This document shows positions 49,129-59,900 of a DNA stretch of 64,000 bases, piece by piece. A program made the position numbers and the translations under genes. Source of the stretch: Ulva prolifera. Its lineage: Eukaryota > Chlorophyta > Ulvophyceae > Ulvales > Ulvaceae. The stretch lies in assembly GCA_023078555.1 (NCBI GenBank), contig CM041197.1, forward strand, positions 12,299,231-12,363,230, given 5' to 3'. Under the pieces are notes generated by a model. That model did not search any database and had not been told where the DNA came from. It saw only the letters and a program-made list of their open reading frames with translations. The stretch's first letter is position 1; each line of letters begins with the position of its first letter.

Positions 49129-52100
49129 TGCACTAGTGCTGCTGAGGTGCACCTGTGGGCACTGTAATCTGGATGCGGAAAACGATCGAATCATCAAAAT
49201 CTGAGCATGCAGTGCTGTTCGGAACATGTATAAATGCTAGAAGAGACCAGCTCCTTCGTTTCCATGACAGATGTATGAGGCTACGGAGCATGCGTGTGCT
49301 GCTGAGGTGCACCTGTGGGCACTGTAATTTGGACACGGAAAACGATCGAATCATCAAAATCTGAGCATGCGGTGCTGTTCGGAACATGCATAAATGCTAG
49401 AATACACCATTTCCGTCGTTTCTGTGACAGATGTATGAGGCTACGGAGCATGCGTGTGCTGCTGAGGTGCACCTGTGGGCACTGTAATTTGGATGCGGAA
49501 AACGATCGAATCATCAAAATCTGAGGATGCAGTGCTGTTCGGAACATGCAGTAATGCTAGAATACTCCAGCTCCGTCGTTTCCATGACAGATGTAAGAGG
49601 CTAAGGTGCGTGCGCGTCCTGATGAGGTGCACTAGTGCTGCTGAGGTGCACCTGTGGGCACTGTAATCTGGATGCGGAAAACGATCGAATCATCAAAATC
49701 TGAGCATGCAGTGCTGTTCGGAACATGCATAAATGCTAAAATACACCATTTCCGTCGTTTCTGTGACAGATGTATGAGGCTACGGAGCATGCGTGTGCTG
49801 CTGAGGTGCACCTGTGGGCACTGTAATTTGGATGCGGAAAACGATCGAATCATCAAAATCTGAGCATGCAGTGCTGTTCGGAACATGTATAAATGCTAGA
49901 AGAGACCAGCTCCTTCGTTTCCATGACAGATGTATGAGGCTGCGGAGCATGCGTGTGCTGCTGAGGTGCACCTGTGGGCACTGTAATTTGGATGCGGAAA
50001 ACGATCGAATCATCAAAATCTGAGGATGCAGTGCTGTTCGGAACATGCATTAATGCTAGAATACTCCAGCTCCGTCGTTTCCATGACAGATATAAGAGGC
50101 TAAGGTGCGTGCGCGTCCTGATGAGGTGCACTTGTGCTGCTGAGGTGCACCTGTGGGCACTGTAATTTGGGTGCGGAAAACGATCGAATCATCAAAATCT
50201 GAGCATGCAGTGCTGTTCGGAACATGCATAAATGCTAAAATACACCATTTCCGTCGTTTCTGTGACAGATGTATGAGGCTACGGAGCATGCGTGTGCTGC
50301 TGAGGTGCACCTGTGGGCACTGTAATTTGGATGCGGAAAACGATCGAATCATCAAAATCTGAGCATGCGGTGCTGTTCGGAACATGCATAAATGCTAGAA
50401 TACACCATTTCCGTCGTTTCTGTGACAGATGTATGAGGCTACGGAGCATGCGTGTGCTGCTGAGGTGCACCTGTGGGCACTGTAATTTGGATGCGGAAAA
50501 CGATCGAATCATCAAAATCTGAGGATGCAGTGCTGTTCGGAACATGCAGTAATGCTAGAATACTCCAGCTCCGTCGTTTCCATGACAGATGTAAGAGGCT
50601 AAGGTGCGTGCGCGTCCTGATGAGGTGCACTAGTGCTGCTGAGGTGCACCTGTGGGCACTGTAATCTGGATGCGGAAAACGATCGAATCATCAAAATCTG
50701 AGCATGCAGTGCTGTTCGGAACATGCATAAATGCTAGAATACACCATTTCCGTCGTTTCTGTGACAGATGTATGAGGCTACGGAGCATGCGTGTGCTGCT
50801 GAGGTGCACCTGTGGGCACTGTAAGTTGGATGCGGAAAACGATCGAATCATCAAAATCTGAGGATGCAGTGCTGTTCAAAACATGCATTAATGCTAGAAT
50901 ACTCCAGCTCCGTCGTTTCCATGACAGATGTAAGGTGCGTGCGCGTCCTGATGAGGTGCACTTGTGCTGCTGAGGTGCACCTGTGGGCACTGTAATTTGG
51001 GTGCGGAAAACGATCGAATCATTAAAATCTGAGCATGCAGTGCTGTTCGGAACATGCATAAATGCTAGAATACACCATTTCCGTCGTTTCTGTGACAGAT
51101 GTATGAGGCTACGGAGCATGCGTGTGCTGCTGAAGTGCACCTGTGGGCACTGTAAGTTGGATGCGGAAAACGATCGAATCATCAAAATCTGAGGATGCAG
51201 TGCTGTTCGGAACATGCATTAATGCTAGAATACTCCAGCTCCGTCGTTTCCATGACAGATGTAAGAGGCTAAGGTGCGTGCGCGTCCTGATGAGGTGCAC
51301 TTGTGCTGCTGAGGTGCACCTGTGGGCACTGTAATTTGGATGCGGAAAACGATCGAATCATCAAAATCTGAGCATGCGGTGCTGTTCGGAACATGCATAA
51401 ATGCTAGAATACACCATTTCCGTCGTTTCTGTGACAGATGTATGAGGCTACGGAGCATGCGTGTGCTGCTGAGGTGCACCTGTGGGCACTGTAATTTGGA
51501 TGCGGAAAACGATCGAATCATCAAAATCTGAGGATGCAGTGCTGTTCGGAACATGTATTAATGCTAGAATAATCCAGCTCCGTCGTTTCCATGACAGATG
51601 TAAGAGGCTAAGGTGCGTGCGCGTCCTGATGAGGTGCACTTGTGCTGCTGAGGTGCACCTGTGGGCACTGTAATTTGGGTGCGGAAAACGATCGAATCAT
51701 CAAAATCTGAGCATGCAGTGCTGTTCGGAACATGCATAAATGCTAAAATACACCATTTCCGTCGTTTCTGTGACAGATGTATGAGGCTACGGAGCATGCG
51801 TGTGCTGCTGAGGTGCACCTGTGGGCACTGTAATTTGGATGCGGAAAACGATCGAATCATCAAAATCTGAGCATGCGGTGCTGTTCGGAACATGCATAAA
51901 TGCTAGAATACACCATTTCCGTCGTTTCTGTGACAGATGTATGAGGCTACGGAGCATGCGTGTGCTGCTGAGGTGCACCTGTGGGCACTGTAATTTGGAT
52001 GCGGAAAACGATCGAATCATTAAAATCTGAGCATGCAGTGCTGTTCGGAACATGCATAAATGCTAGAATACACCATTTCCGTCGTTTCTGTGACAGATGT

Positions 52101-54664
52101 ATGAGGCTACGGAGCATGCGTGTGCTGCTGAGGTGCACCTGTGGGCACTGTAATTTGGATGCGGAAAACGATCGAATCATCAAAATCTGAGGATGCAGTG
52201 CTGTTCGGAACATGCAGTAATGCTAGAATACTCCAGCTCCGTCGTTTCCATGACAGATGTAAGAGGCTAAGGTGCGTGCGCGTCCTGATGAGGTGCACTA
52301 GTGCTGCTGAGGTGCACCTGTGGGCACTGTAATTTGGATGCGGAAAACGATCGAATCATCAAAATCTGAGCATGCGGTGCTGTTCGGAACATGCATAAAT
52401 GCTAGAATACACCATTTCCGTCGTTTCTGTGACAGATGTATGAGGCTACGGAGCATGCGTGTGCTGCTGAGGTGCACCTGTGGGCACTGTAATTTGGATG
52501 CGGAAAACGATCGAATCATCAAAATCTGAGGATGCAGTGCTGTTCGGAACATGTATTAATGCTAGAATAATCCAGCTCCGTCGTTTCCATGACAGATGTA
52601 AGAGGCTAAGGTGCGTGCGCGTCCTGATGAGGTGCACTTGTGCTGCTGAGGTGCACCTGTGGGCACTGTAATTTGGGTGCGGAAAACGATCGAATCATCA
52701 AAATCTGAGCATGCAGTGCTGTTCGGAACATGCATAAATGCTAAAATACACCATTTCCGTCGTTTCTGTGACAGATGTATGAGGCTACGGAGCATGCGTG
52801 TGCTGCTGAGGTGCACCTGTGGGCACTGTAATTTGGATGCGGAAAACGATCGAATCATCAAAATCTGAGCATGCGGTGCTGTTCGGAACATGCATAAATG
52901 CTAGAATACACCATTTCCGTCGTTTCTGTGACAGATGTATGAGGCTACGGAGCATGCGTGTGCTGCTGAGGTGCACCTGTGGGCACTGTAATTTGGATGC
53001 GGAAAACGATCGAATCATCAAAATCTGAGGATGCAGTGCTGTTCGGAACATGCAGTAATGCTAGAATACTCCAGCTCCGTCGTTTCCATGACAGATGTAA
53101 GAGGCTAAGGTGCGTGCGCGTCCTGATGAGGTGCACTAGTGCTGCTGAGGTGCACCTGTGGGCACTGTAATCTGGATGCGGAAAACGATCGAATCATCAA
53201 AATCTGAGCATGCAGTGCTGTTCGGAACATGCATAAATGCTAGAATACACCATTTCCGTCGTTTCTGTGACAGATGTATGAGGCTACGGAGCATGCGTGT
53301 GCTGCTGAGGTGCACCTGTGGGCACTGTAAGTTGGATGCGGAAAACGATCGAATCATCAAAATCTGAGGATGCAGTGCTGTTCAAAACATGCATTAATGC
53401 TAGAATACTCCAGCTCCGTCGTTTCCATGACAGATGTAAGGTGCGTGCGCGTCCTGATGAGGTGCACTTGTGCTGCTGAGGTGCACCTGTGGGCACTGTA
53501 ATTTGGGTGCGGAAAACGATCGAATCATTAAAATCTGAGCATGCAGTGCTGTTCGGAACATGCATAAATGCTAGAATACACCATTTCCGTCGTTTCTGTG
53601 ACAGATGTATGAGGCTACGGAGCATGCGTGTGCTGCTGAAGTGCACCTGTGGGCACTGTAAGTTGGATGCGGAAAACGATCGAATCATCAAAATCTGAGG
53701 ATGCAGTGCTGTTCGGAACATGCATTAATGCTAGAATACTCCAGCTCCGTCGTTTCCATGACAGATGTAAGAGGCTAAGGTGCGTGCGCGTCCTGATGAG
53801 GTGCACTTGTGCTGCTGAGGTGCACCTGTGGGCACTGTAATTTGGGTGCGGAAAACGATCGAATCATCAAAATCTGAGCATGCGGTGCTGTTCGGAACAT
53901 GCATAAATGCTAAAATACACCATTTCCGTCGTTTCTGTGACAGATGTATGAGGCTACGGAGCATGCGTGTGCTGCTGAGGTGCACCTGTGGGCACTGTAA
54001 TTTGGATGCGGAAAACGATCGAATCATCAAAATCTGAGCATGCAGTGCTGTTCGGAACATGTATTAATGCTAGAATAATCCAGCTCCGTCGTTTCCATGA
54101 CAGATGTAAGAGGCTAAGGTGCGTGCGCGTCCTGATGAGGTGCACTTGTGCTGCTGAGGTGCACCTGTGGGCACTGTAATTTGGGTGCGGAAAACGATCG
54201 AATCATTAAAATCTGAGCATGCAGTGCTGTTCGGAACATGCATAAATGCTAGAATACACCATTTCCGTCGTTTCTGGGACAGATGTATGAGGCTACGGAG
54301 CATGCGTGTGCTGCTGAGGTGCACCTGTGGGCACTGTAATTTGGATGCGGAAAACGATCGAATCATCAAAATCTGAGGATGCAGTGCTGTTCGGAACATG
54401 CAGTTATGCTAGAATACTCCAGCTCCGTCGTTTCCATGACAGATGTAAGAGGCTAAGGTGCGTGCGCGTCCTGCTGAGGTGCACTTGTGCTGCTGAGGTG
54501 CACCTGTGGGCACTGTAATCTGGATGCGGAAAACGATCGAATCATCAAAATCTGAGCATGCAGTGCTGTTCGGAACATGTATAAATGCTAGAAGAGACCA
54601 GCTCCTTCGTTTCCATGACAGATGTATGAGGCTACGGAGCATGCGTGTGCTGCTGAGGTGCACC

Positions 54665-54667
54665 TGT
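54665..54667. repeat. Target-site duplication TGT, left copy (CACTA element 2)
   Basis: TGT precedes CACTACAAGGATGG and is repeated at 56983-56985. Removing the element and one TGT restores GAGGTGCACC-TGT-GGGCACTG, an intact monomer. Confidence 0.95.
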
Positions 54668-54687
54668 CACTACAAGGATGGTAGGCA
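54668..54687 (+). repeat. Left terminal inverted repeat of CACTA element 2
   Basis: CACTACAAGGATGGTAGGCA matches the right end exactly over 20 bp when that is read on the minus strand. The next bases, GGT versus CGC, break the symmetry. Confidence 0.95.
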
Positions 54688-55300
54688 GGTGATGCTGTAC
54701 ATTATCAGTGACCCATTGCCGGCTGAACAGTAGGCAAACAGTGTCCAGATGTGTATGAACTGTATGGCGATCGACGCAGGAGTGGCCGAGTGCTGTACAG
54801 CTAACGTGCTGTTTGACAGGGATGTGAACGGTGGTGTTGCACGGTCGACGCGCTGCGACTGTGGACAATGTACACTTCTGTGCGACGAGTGCGCGAGCTG
54901 CCCATTCAATCCTGTGAAATGTTCACGAGTACCTGGATGATGTGCACGTGCAAGTACTTCGGCCTGCATCATGCAGTGCAAGTGGACCGGCAAGATGCGC
55001 TCGTCGTGTACATTCCTCGCGTGGCGTGTTCACGTCCTTAAAAATCGGCACATTACTGACACTCTTTCATGAATAATGTGCTCGTCAGGCGTAGGCTACG
55101 AGTGCTGTTATACCACAATGATGTACAGTTGGTGCACACGAAATGCGATAGCAGATACCCGGTCATGCGGTCCGTGTGTAGGCTGCAGCTGCTTAACATG
55201 ATCTTCTATTGTACGGACAATAGTTAATGCCGATCATATCAGGCCACTCCAGATCTGGCACTAGTGTCCGTGCCGTCGCACTGGCATCCGCTGAGGTACC
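54688..55300. other. Left subterminal region of CACTA element 2
   Basis: Homologous to 36574-37180 of element 1, with scattered substitutions and small indels. Several TGTACA words are present (near 54697, 54869, 55006 and 55120). No gene is supported: the open frame that runs through the element 1 copy is stopped here by TAG near 54731. Confidence 0.7.
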
Positions 55301-56540
55301 CGGCTCTCCGGAACATGGCGCAGTCAACATAGGTATACATTATGTGCACTTACTAACGCTAAACATGCGGAGCAGCTATGCAAAGTGTTTGGCACGCTGC
55401 ACAGGCAGCTGCACTGCGCGTGCCAACACGGCATCAGAGTTGTTGACCACGGCACGACGAAACAGCAGCGACACCGACAACTAACCAGACAAATTGCTGC
55501 TGAATACAGACTGTTGTGCTTGATGCTGTTCTTGAGCAGGGCTGAGCATGCGGATGTGTACACTGTGGACAAGACGGAACGTACAGCTGCAGACACAATG
55601 TCTGCATATGCACGATATCGTGCATCCCCAGTCACAGTGCAGCAAAGTATTGTATTTGTCAGCTGCTACCAGTGCAGCACATATGTGCATTGTGCCTTCA
55701 CAGGACAACCGACGGCGTGTGGCCGTACGTAGCAGATCGACGCTGCACGATCACAAGCATTCGACATTATGCTATGCCTACCGCAAGAGGACTAGCTGTA
55801 GATGAGAGAAATGCAATCGACATAACAGTGCCTTGAGCGAATTTTCTCATGCCTGCCGACGTTCACCTGACACTTGTCGTCAGCGTTGACCGTCAAATCA
55901 ATTACTATCGTTGATTAAAACACTGGCTCAATCTTTGATCTTTCCTTTGATGTATACTATGCGCAATAGTGACGAGCACAACCAGCAGGTCACACTTCCG
56001 CGATCAAACCAGTATTGGCGTAACAAAACCACAATGGAGCGCAGTGAGCGCCTCGTTCAGCAAACAGTAATATGCAGGTAGCAATGTAACACGATTTTCA
56101 CCTTCGTTGAGTATCATGCTTCTGTTATCGAGTTGACATTTCAGACGACGCCGCGACTCTGCTGCGCACTTGTCGTGCTTGTGCAGAGTGGTATGCAGCG
56201 AAAGCTGTAAGAGGCCTGATAGCATAGTACTCTACAACAATCAAAGACATATAGAGTTGTACATTGTCGTCGCGGATCAGGCGAAATGATTCTGGTTTCT
56301 GCAAACGTGAACGTCCTACCGCGCCATTTGTAACACGCTGACAGCATCACCTCAAGTACATCGTGTTCGCGGATCTTGGAATCGAACAACTGATAGATGC
56401 AGTATATTTGAAGAACGTGTTGATATCGCAATCTGTCCTAGCGTACAGCAACGGCTCTACGAATTGAGCTGCCAACAGCAGGCTACTGATAGCAGGCAAC
56501 CCGAAACGAGCGAACTAAAACTGAAAACTGAAAAAGGAGC
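55301..56540. other. Unique interior of CACTA element 2, no gene called
   Basis: About 1.2 kb not matched to the large element in this window. The longest frames (55385-55732 plus, 115 codons; 55324-55635 minus, 103 codons) overlap antisense to each other and show no known motif. The part around 55860-56110 is A/T richer. It may be captured filler DNA or a diverged remnant of the internal region of another family member. Confidence 0.5.
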
Positions 56541-56959
56541 ACATCAGCTGAAATGTGCTGTTCGTGTACATTTGCTAGCAGCTTGCGCGGTCGTGGCGTG
56601 GGTCAAACATGTGCTCGACAAGTACACCAGCCACGGAACTGCACACTTCGGTGGAGCGTCGGAGCGCGTTCGTGGAATGTACATCATCAGAAGCTGCCGA
56701 GTGCTGGACGTGTACATGACGAGCACACGCAGCCTATCAGCTGATGTGCTGTTCGCAGGAGCATGAAAGCGCGTTTGCGGCATCTGCATTCCACACGTTG
56801 AGATGCGCTGCAGGTGCGCACCGCGACACCACGTGGGCAACACATCCCATGTACACGTTTCGAACGCAGTTCACCCAGTCACGGAATGTGTCTAAAGAGT
56901 CCGTGAAATGTGCGCGAATGTGCCGGCGAGCAAAACGAGTGTCGCTAATGTACACGCTG
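56541..56959. other. Right subterminal region of CACTA element 2
   Basis: Contains degenerate copies of the family's subterminal unit: TGTGCTGTTCG near 56560, TGTGCTGTTCGCAGGAGC near 56743, and GATGCGCTGCAGGTGCGCACC near 56801. Frequent TGTACA words occur near 56568, 56679, 56709, 56850 and 56949. The last ~130 bp align with the right end of element 1. Confidence 0.75.
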
Positions 56960-56962
56960 GCG

Positions 56963-56982
56963 TGCCTACCATCCTTGTAGTG
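56963..56982 (-). repeat. Right terminal inverted repeat of CACTA element 2
   Basis: Exact inverse complement of 54668-54687, ending in the canonical TAGTG at the satellite junction. Confidence 0.95.
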
Positions 56983-56985
56983 TGT
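56983..56985. repeat. Target-site duplication TGT, right copy (CACTA element 2)
   Basis: Direct copy of 54665-54667. The satellite resumes as TGTGGGCACTGTAATTTGG. Confidence 0.95.
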
Positions 56986-59900
56986 GGGCACTGTAATTTG
57001 GATACGGAAAACGATCGAATCATCAAATTCTGAGCATGCGGTGCTGTTCGGAACATGCATAAATGCTAGAATACACCATTTCCGTCGTTTCTGTGACAGA
57101 TGTATGAGGCTACGGAGCATGCGTGTGCTGCTGAGGTGCACCTGTGGGCACTGTAATTTGGATGCGGAAAACGATCGAATCATCAAAATCTGAGGATGCA
57201 GTGCTGTTCGGAACATGCAGTAATGCTAGAATACTCCAGCTCCGTCGTTTCCATGACAGATGTAAGAGGCTAAGGTGCGTGCGCGTCCTGATGAGGTGCA
57301 CTTGTGCTGCTGAGGTGCACCTGTGGGCACTGTAATTTGGGTGCGGAAAACGATCGAATCATTAAAATCTGAGGATACAGTGCTGTTCGGAACATGCATA
57401 AATGCTAGAATACACCATTTCCGTCGTTTCTGTGACAGATGTATGAGGCTACGGAGCATGCGTGTGCTGCTGAGGTGCACCTGTGGGCACTGTAATTTGG
57501 ATGCGGAAAACGATCGAATCATCAAAATCTAAGGATGCAGTGCTGTTCGGAACATGCATTAATGCTAGAATACTCCAGCTCCGTCGTTTCCATGACAGAT
57601 GTATGAGGCTACGGAGCATGCGTGTGCTGCTGAGGTGCACCTGTGGGCACTGTAATTTGGATACGGAAAACGATCGAATCATCAAAATCTGAGCATGCGG
57701 TGCTGTTCGGAACATGCATAAATGCTAGAATACACCATTTCCGTCGTTTCTGTGACAGATGTATGAGGCTACGGAGCATGCGTGTGCTGCTGAGGTGCAC
57801 CTGTGGGCACTGTAATTTGGATGCGGAAAACGATCGAATCATCAAAATCTGAGGATGCAGTGCTGTTCGGAACATGCAGTAATGCTAGAATACTCCAGCT
57901 CCGTCGTTTCCATGACAGATGTAAGAGGCTAAGGTGCGTGCGCGTCCTGATGAGGTGCACTAGTGCTGCTGAGGTGCACCTGTGGGCACTGTAATCTGGA
58001 TGCGGAAAACGATCGAATCATCAAAATCTGAGCATGCAGTGCTGTTCGGAACATGTATAAATGCTAGAAGAGACCAGCTCCTTCGTTTCCATGACAGATG
58101 TATGAGGCTACGGAGCATGCGTGTGCTGCTGAGGTGCACCTGTGGGCACTGTAATTTGGATGCGGAAAACGATCGAATCATCAAAATCTGAGGATGCAGT
58201 GCTGTTCGGAACATGCAGTAATGCTAGAATACTCCAGCTCCGTCGTTTCCATGACAGATGTAAGAGGCTAAGGTGCGTGCGCGTCCTGATGAGGTGCACT
58301 AGTGCTGCTGAGGTGCACCTGTGGGCACTGTAATCTGGATGCGGAAAACGATCGAATCATCAAAATCTGAGCATGCAGTGCTGTTCGGAACATGTATAAA
58401 TGCTAGAAGTGACCAGCTCCTTCGTTTCCATGACAGATGTATGAGGCTACGGAGCATGCGTGTGCTGCTGAGGTGCACCTGTGGGCACTGTAATCTGGAT
58501 GCGGAAAACGATCGAATCATCAAAATCTGAGCATGCAGTGCTGTTCGGAACATGCAGTAATGCTAGAATACTCCAGCTCCGTCGTTTCCATGACAGATGT
58601 AAGAGGCTAAGGTGCGTGCGCGTCCTGATGAGGTGCACTAGTGCTGCTGAGGTGCACCTGTGGGCACTGTAATCTGGATGCGGAAAACGATCGAATCATC
58701 AAAATCTGAGCATGCAGTGCTGTTCGGAACATGTATAAATGCTAGAAGAGACCAGCTCCTTCGTTTCCATGACAGATGTATGAGGCTACGGAGCATGCGT
58801 GTGCTGCTGAGGTGCACCTGTGGGCACTGTAATTTGGATACGGAAAACGATCGAATCATCAAAATCTGAGCATGCGGTGCTGTTCGGAACATGCATAAAT
58901 GCTAGAATACACCATTTCCGTCGTTTCTGTGACAGATGTATGAGGCTACGGAGCATGCGTGTGCTGCTGAGGTGCACCTGTGGGCACTGTAATTTGGATG
59001 CGGAAAACGATCGAATCATCAAAATCTGAGGATGCAGTGCTGTTCGGAACATGCAGTAATGCTAGAATACTCCAGCTCCGTCGTTTCCATGACAGATGTA
59101 AGAGGCTAAGGTGCGTGCGCGTCCTGATGAGGTGCACTAGTGCTGCTGAGGTGCACCTGTGGGCACTGTAATCTGGATGCGGAAAACGATCGAATCATCA
59201 AAATCTGAGCATGCAGTGCTGTTCGGAACATGTATAAATGCTAGAAGAGACCAGCTCCTTCGTTTCCATGACAGATGTATGAGGCTACGGAGCATGCGTG
59301 TGCTGCTGAGGTGCACCTGTGGGCACTGTAATTTGGATGCGGAAAACGATCGAATCATCAAAATCTGAGGATGCAGTGCTGTTCGGAACATGCAGTAATG
59401 CTAGAATACTCCAGCTCCGTCGTTTCCATGACAGATGTAAGAGGCTAAGGTGCGTGCGCGTCCTGATGAGGTGCACTAGTGCTGCTGAGGTGCACCTGTG
59501 GGCACTGTAATCTGGATGCGGAAAACGATCGAATCATCAAAATCTGAGCATGCAGTGCTGTTCGGAACATGTATAAATGCTAGAAGAGACCAGCTCCTTC
59601 GTTTCCATGACAGATGTATGAGGCTACGGAGCATGCGTGTGCTGCTGAGGTGCACCTGTGGGCACTGTAATTTGGATACGGAAAACGATCGAATCATCAA
59701 AATCTGAGCATGCGGTGCTGTTCGGAACATGCATAAATGCTAGAATACACCATTTCCGTCGTTTCTGTGACAGATGTATGAGGCTACGGAGCATGCGTGT
59801 GCTGCTGAGGTGCACCTGTGGGCACTGTAATTTGGATGCGGAAAACGATCGAATCATCAAAATCTGAGGATGCAGTGCTGTTCGGAACATGCAGTAATGC

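Larger units (their letters stand above)
49126..54667 (+). repeat. Satellite DNA array between the two CACTA elements
   Basis: Same 160/179-bp monomers and orientation as the left block, but a different mix: ACACCATTTCC monomers dominate and AGAGACCAGCTCC monomers are scarce. Local markers are AAATGCTAAAATACACC (near 49733, 50231, 51742, 52737 and 53907) and GCACTGTAAGTTGGATG. A 2,506-bp segment is repeated: an 8-bp-deleted monomer (GATGTAAGGTGCGTG) and a TTCAAAACATGC variant occur near 50935/50876 and again near 53437/53382. A 998-bp period is also seen (51482 to 52480). Confidence 0.96.
54668..56982 (+). mobile_element. Non-autonomous CACTA element, 2,315 bp
   Basis: Starts CACTACAAGGATGGTAGGCA and ends with its perfect 20-bp inverse complement, with 3-bp TGT duplications on both sides. 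About 600 bp at the left and 250 bp at the right are homologous to the ends of the 12.6-kb element, but the transposase, accessory and third genes are absent. It is therefore a deletion-type or recombinant non-autonomous member of the same family, probably mobilised in trans by a full-length copy. Orientation is given by matching ends to element 1. Confidence 0.94.

Noticed and set aside
55385..55732. 115-codon gene inside the short CACTA element
   Set aside because: It overlaps other random frames on both strands, and no motif or counterpart in the large element was seen.
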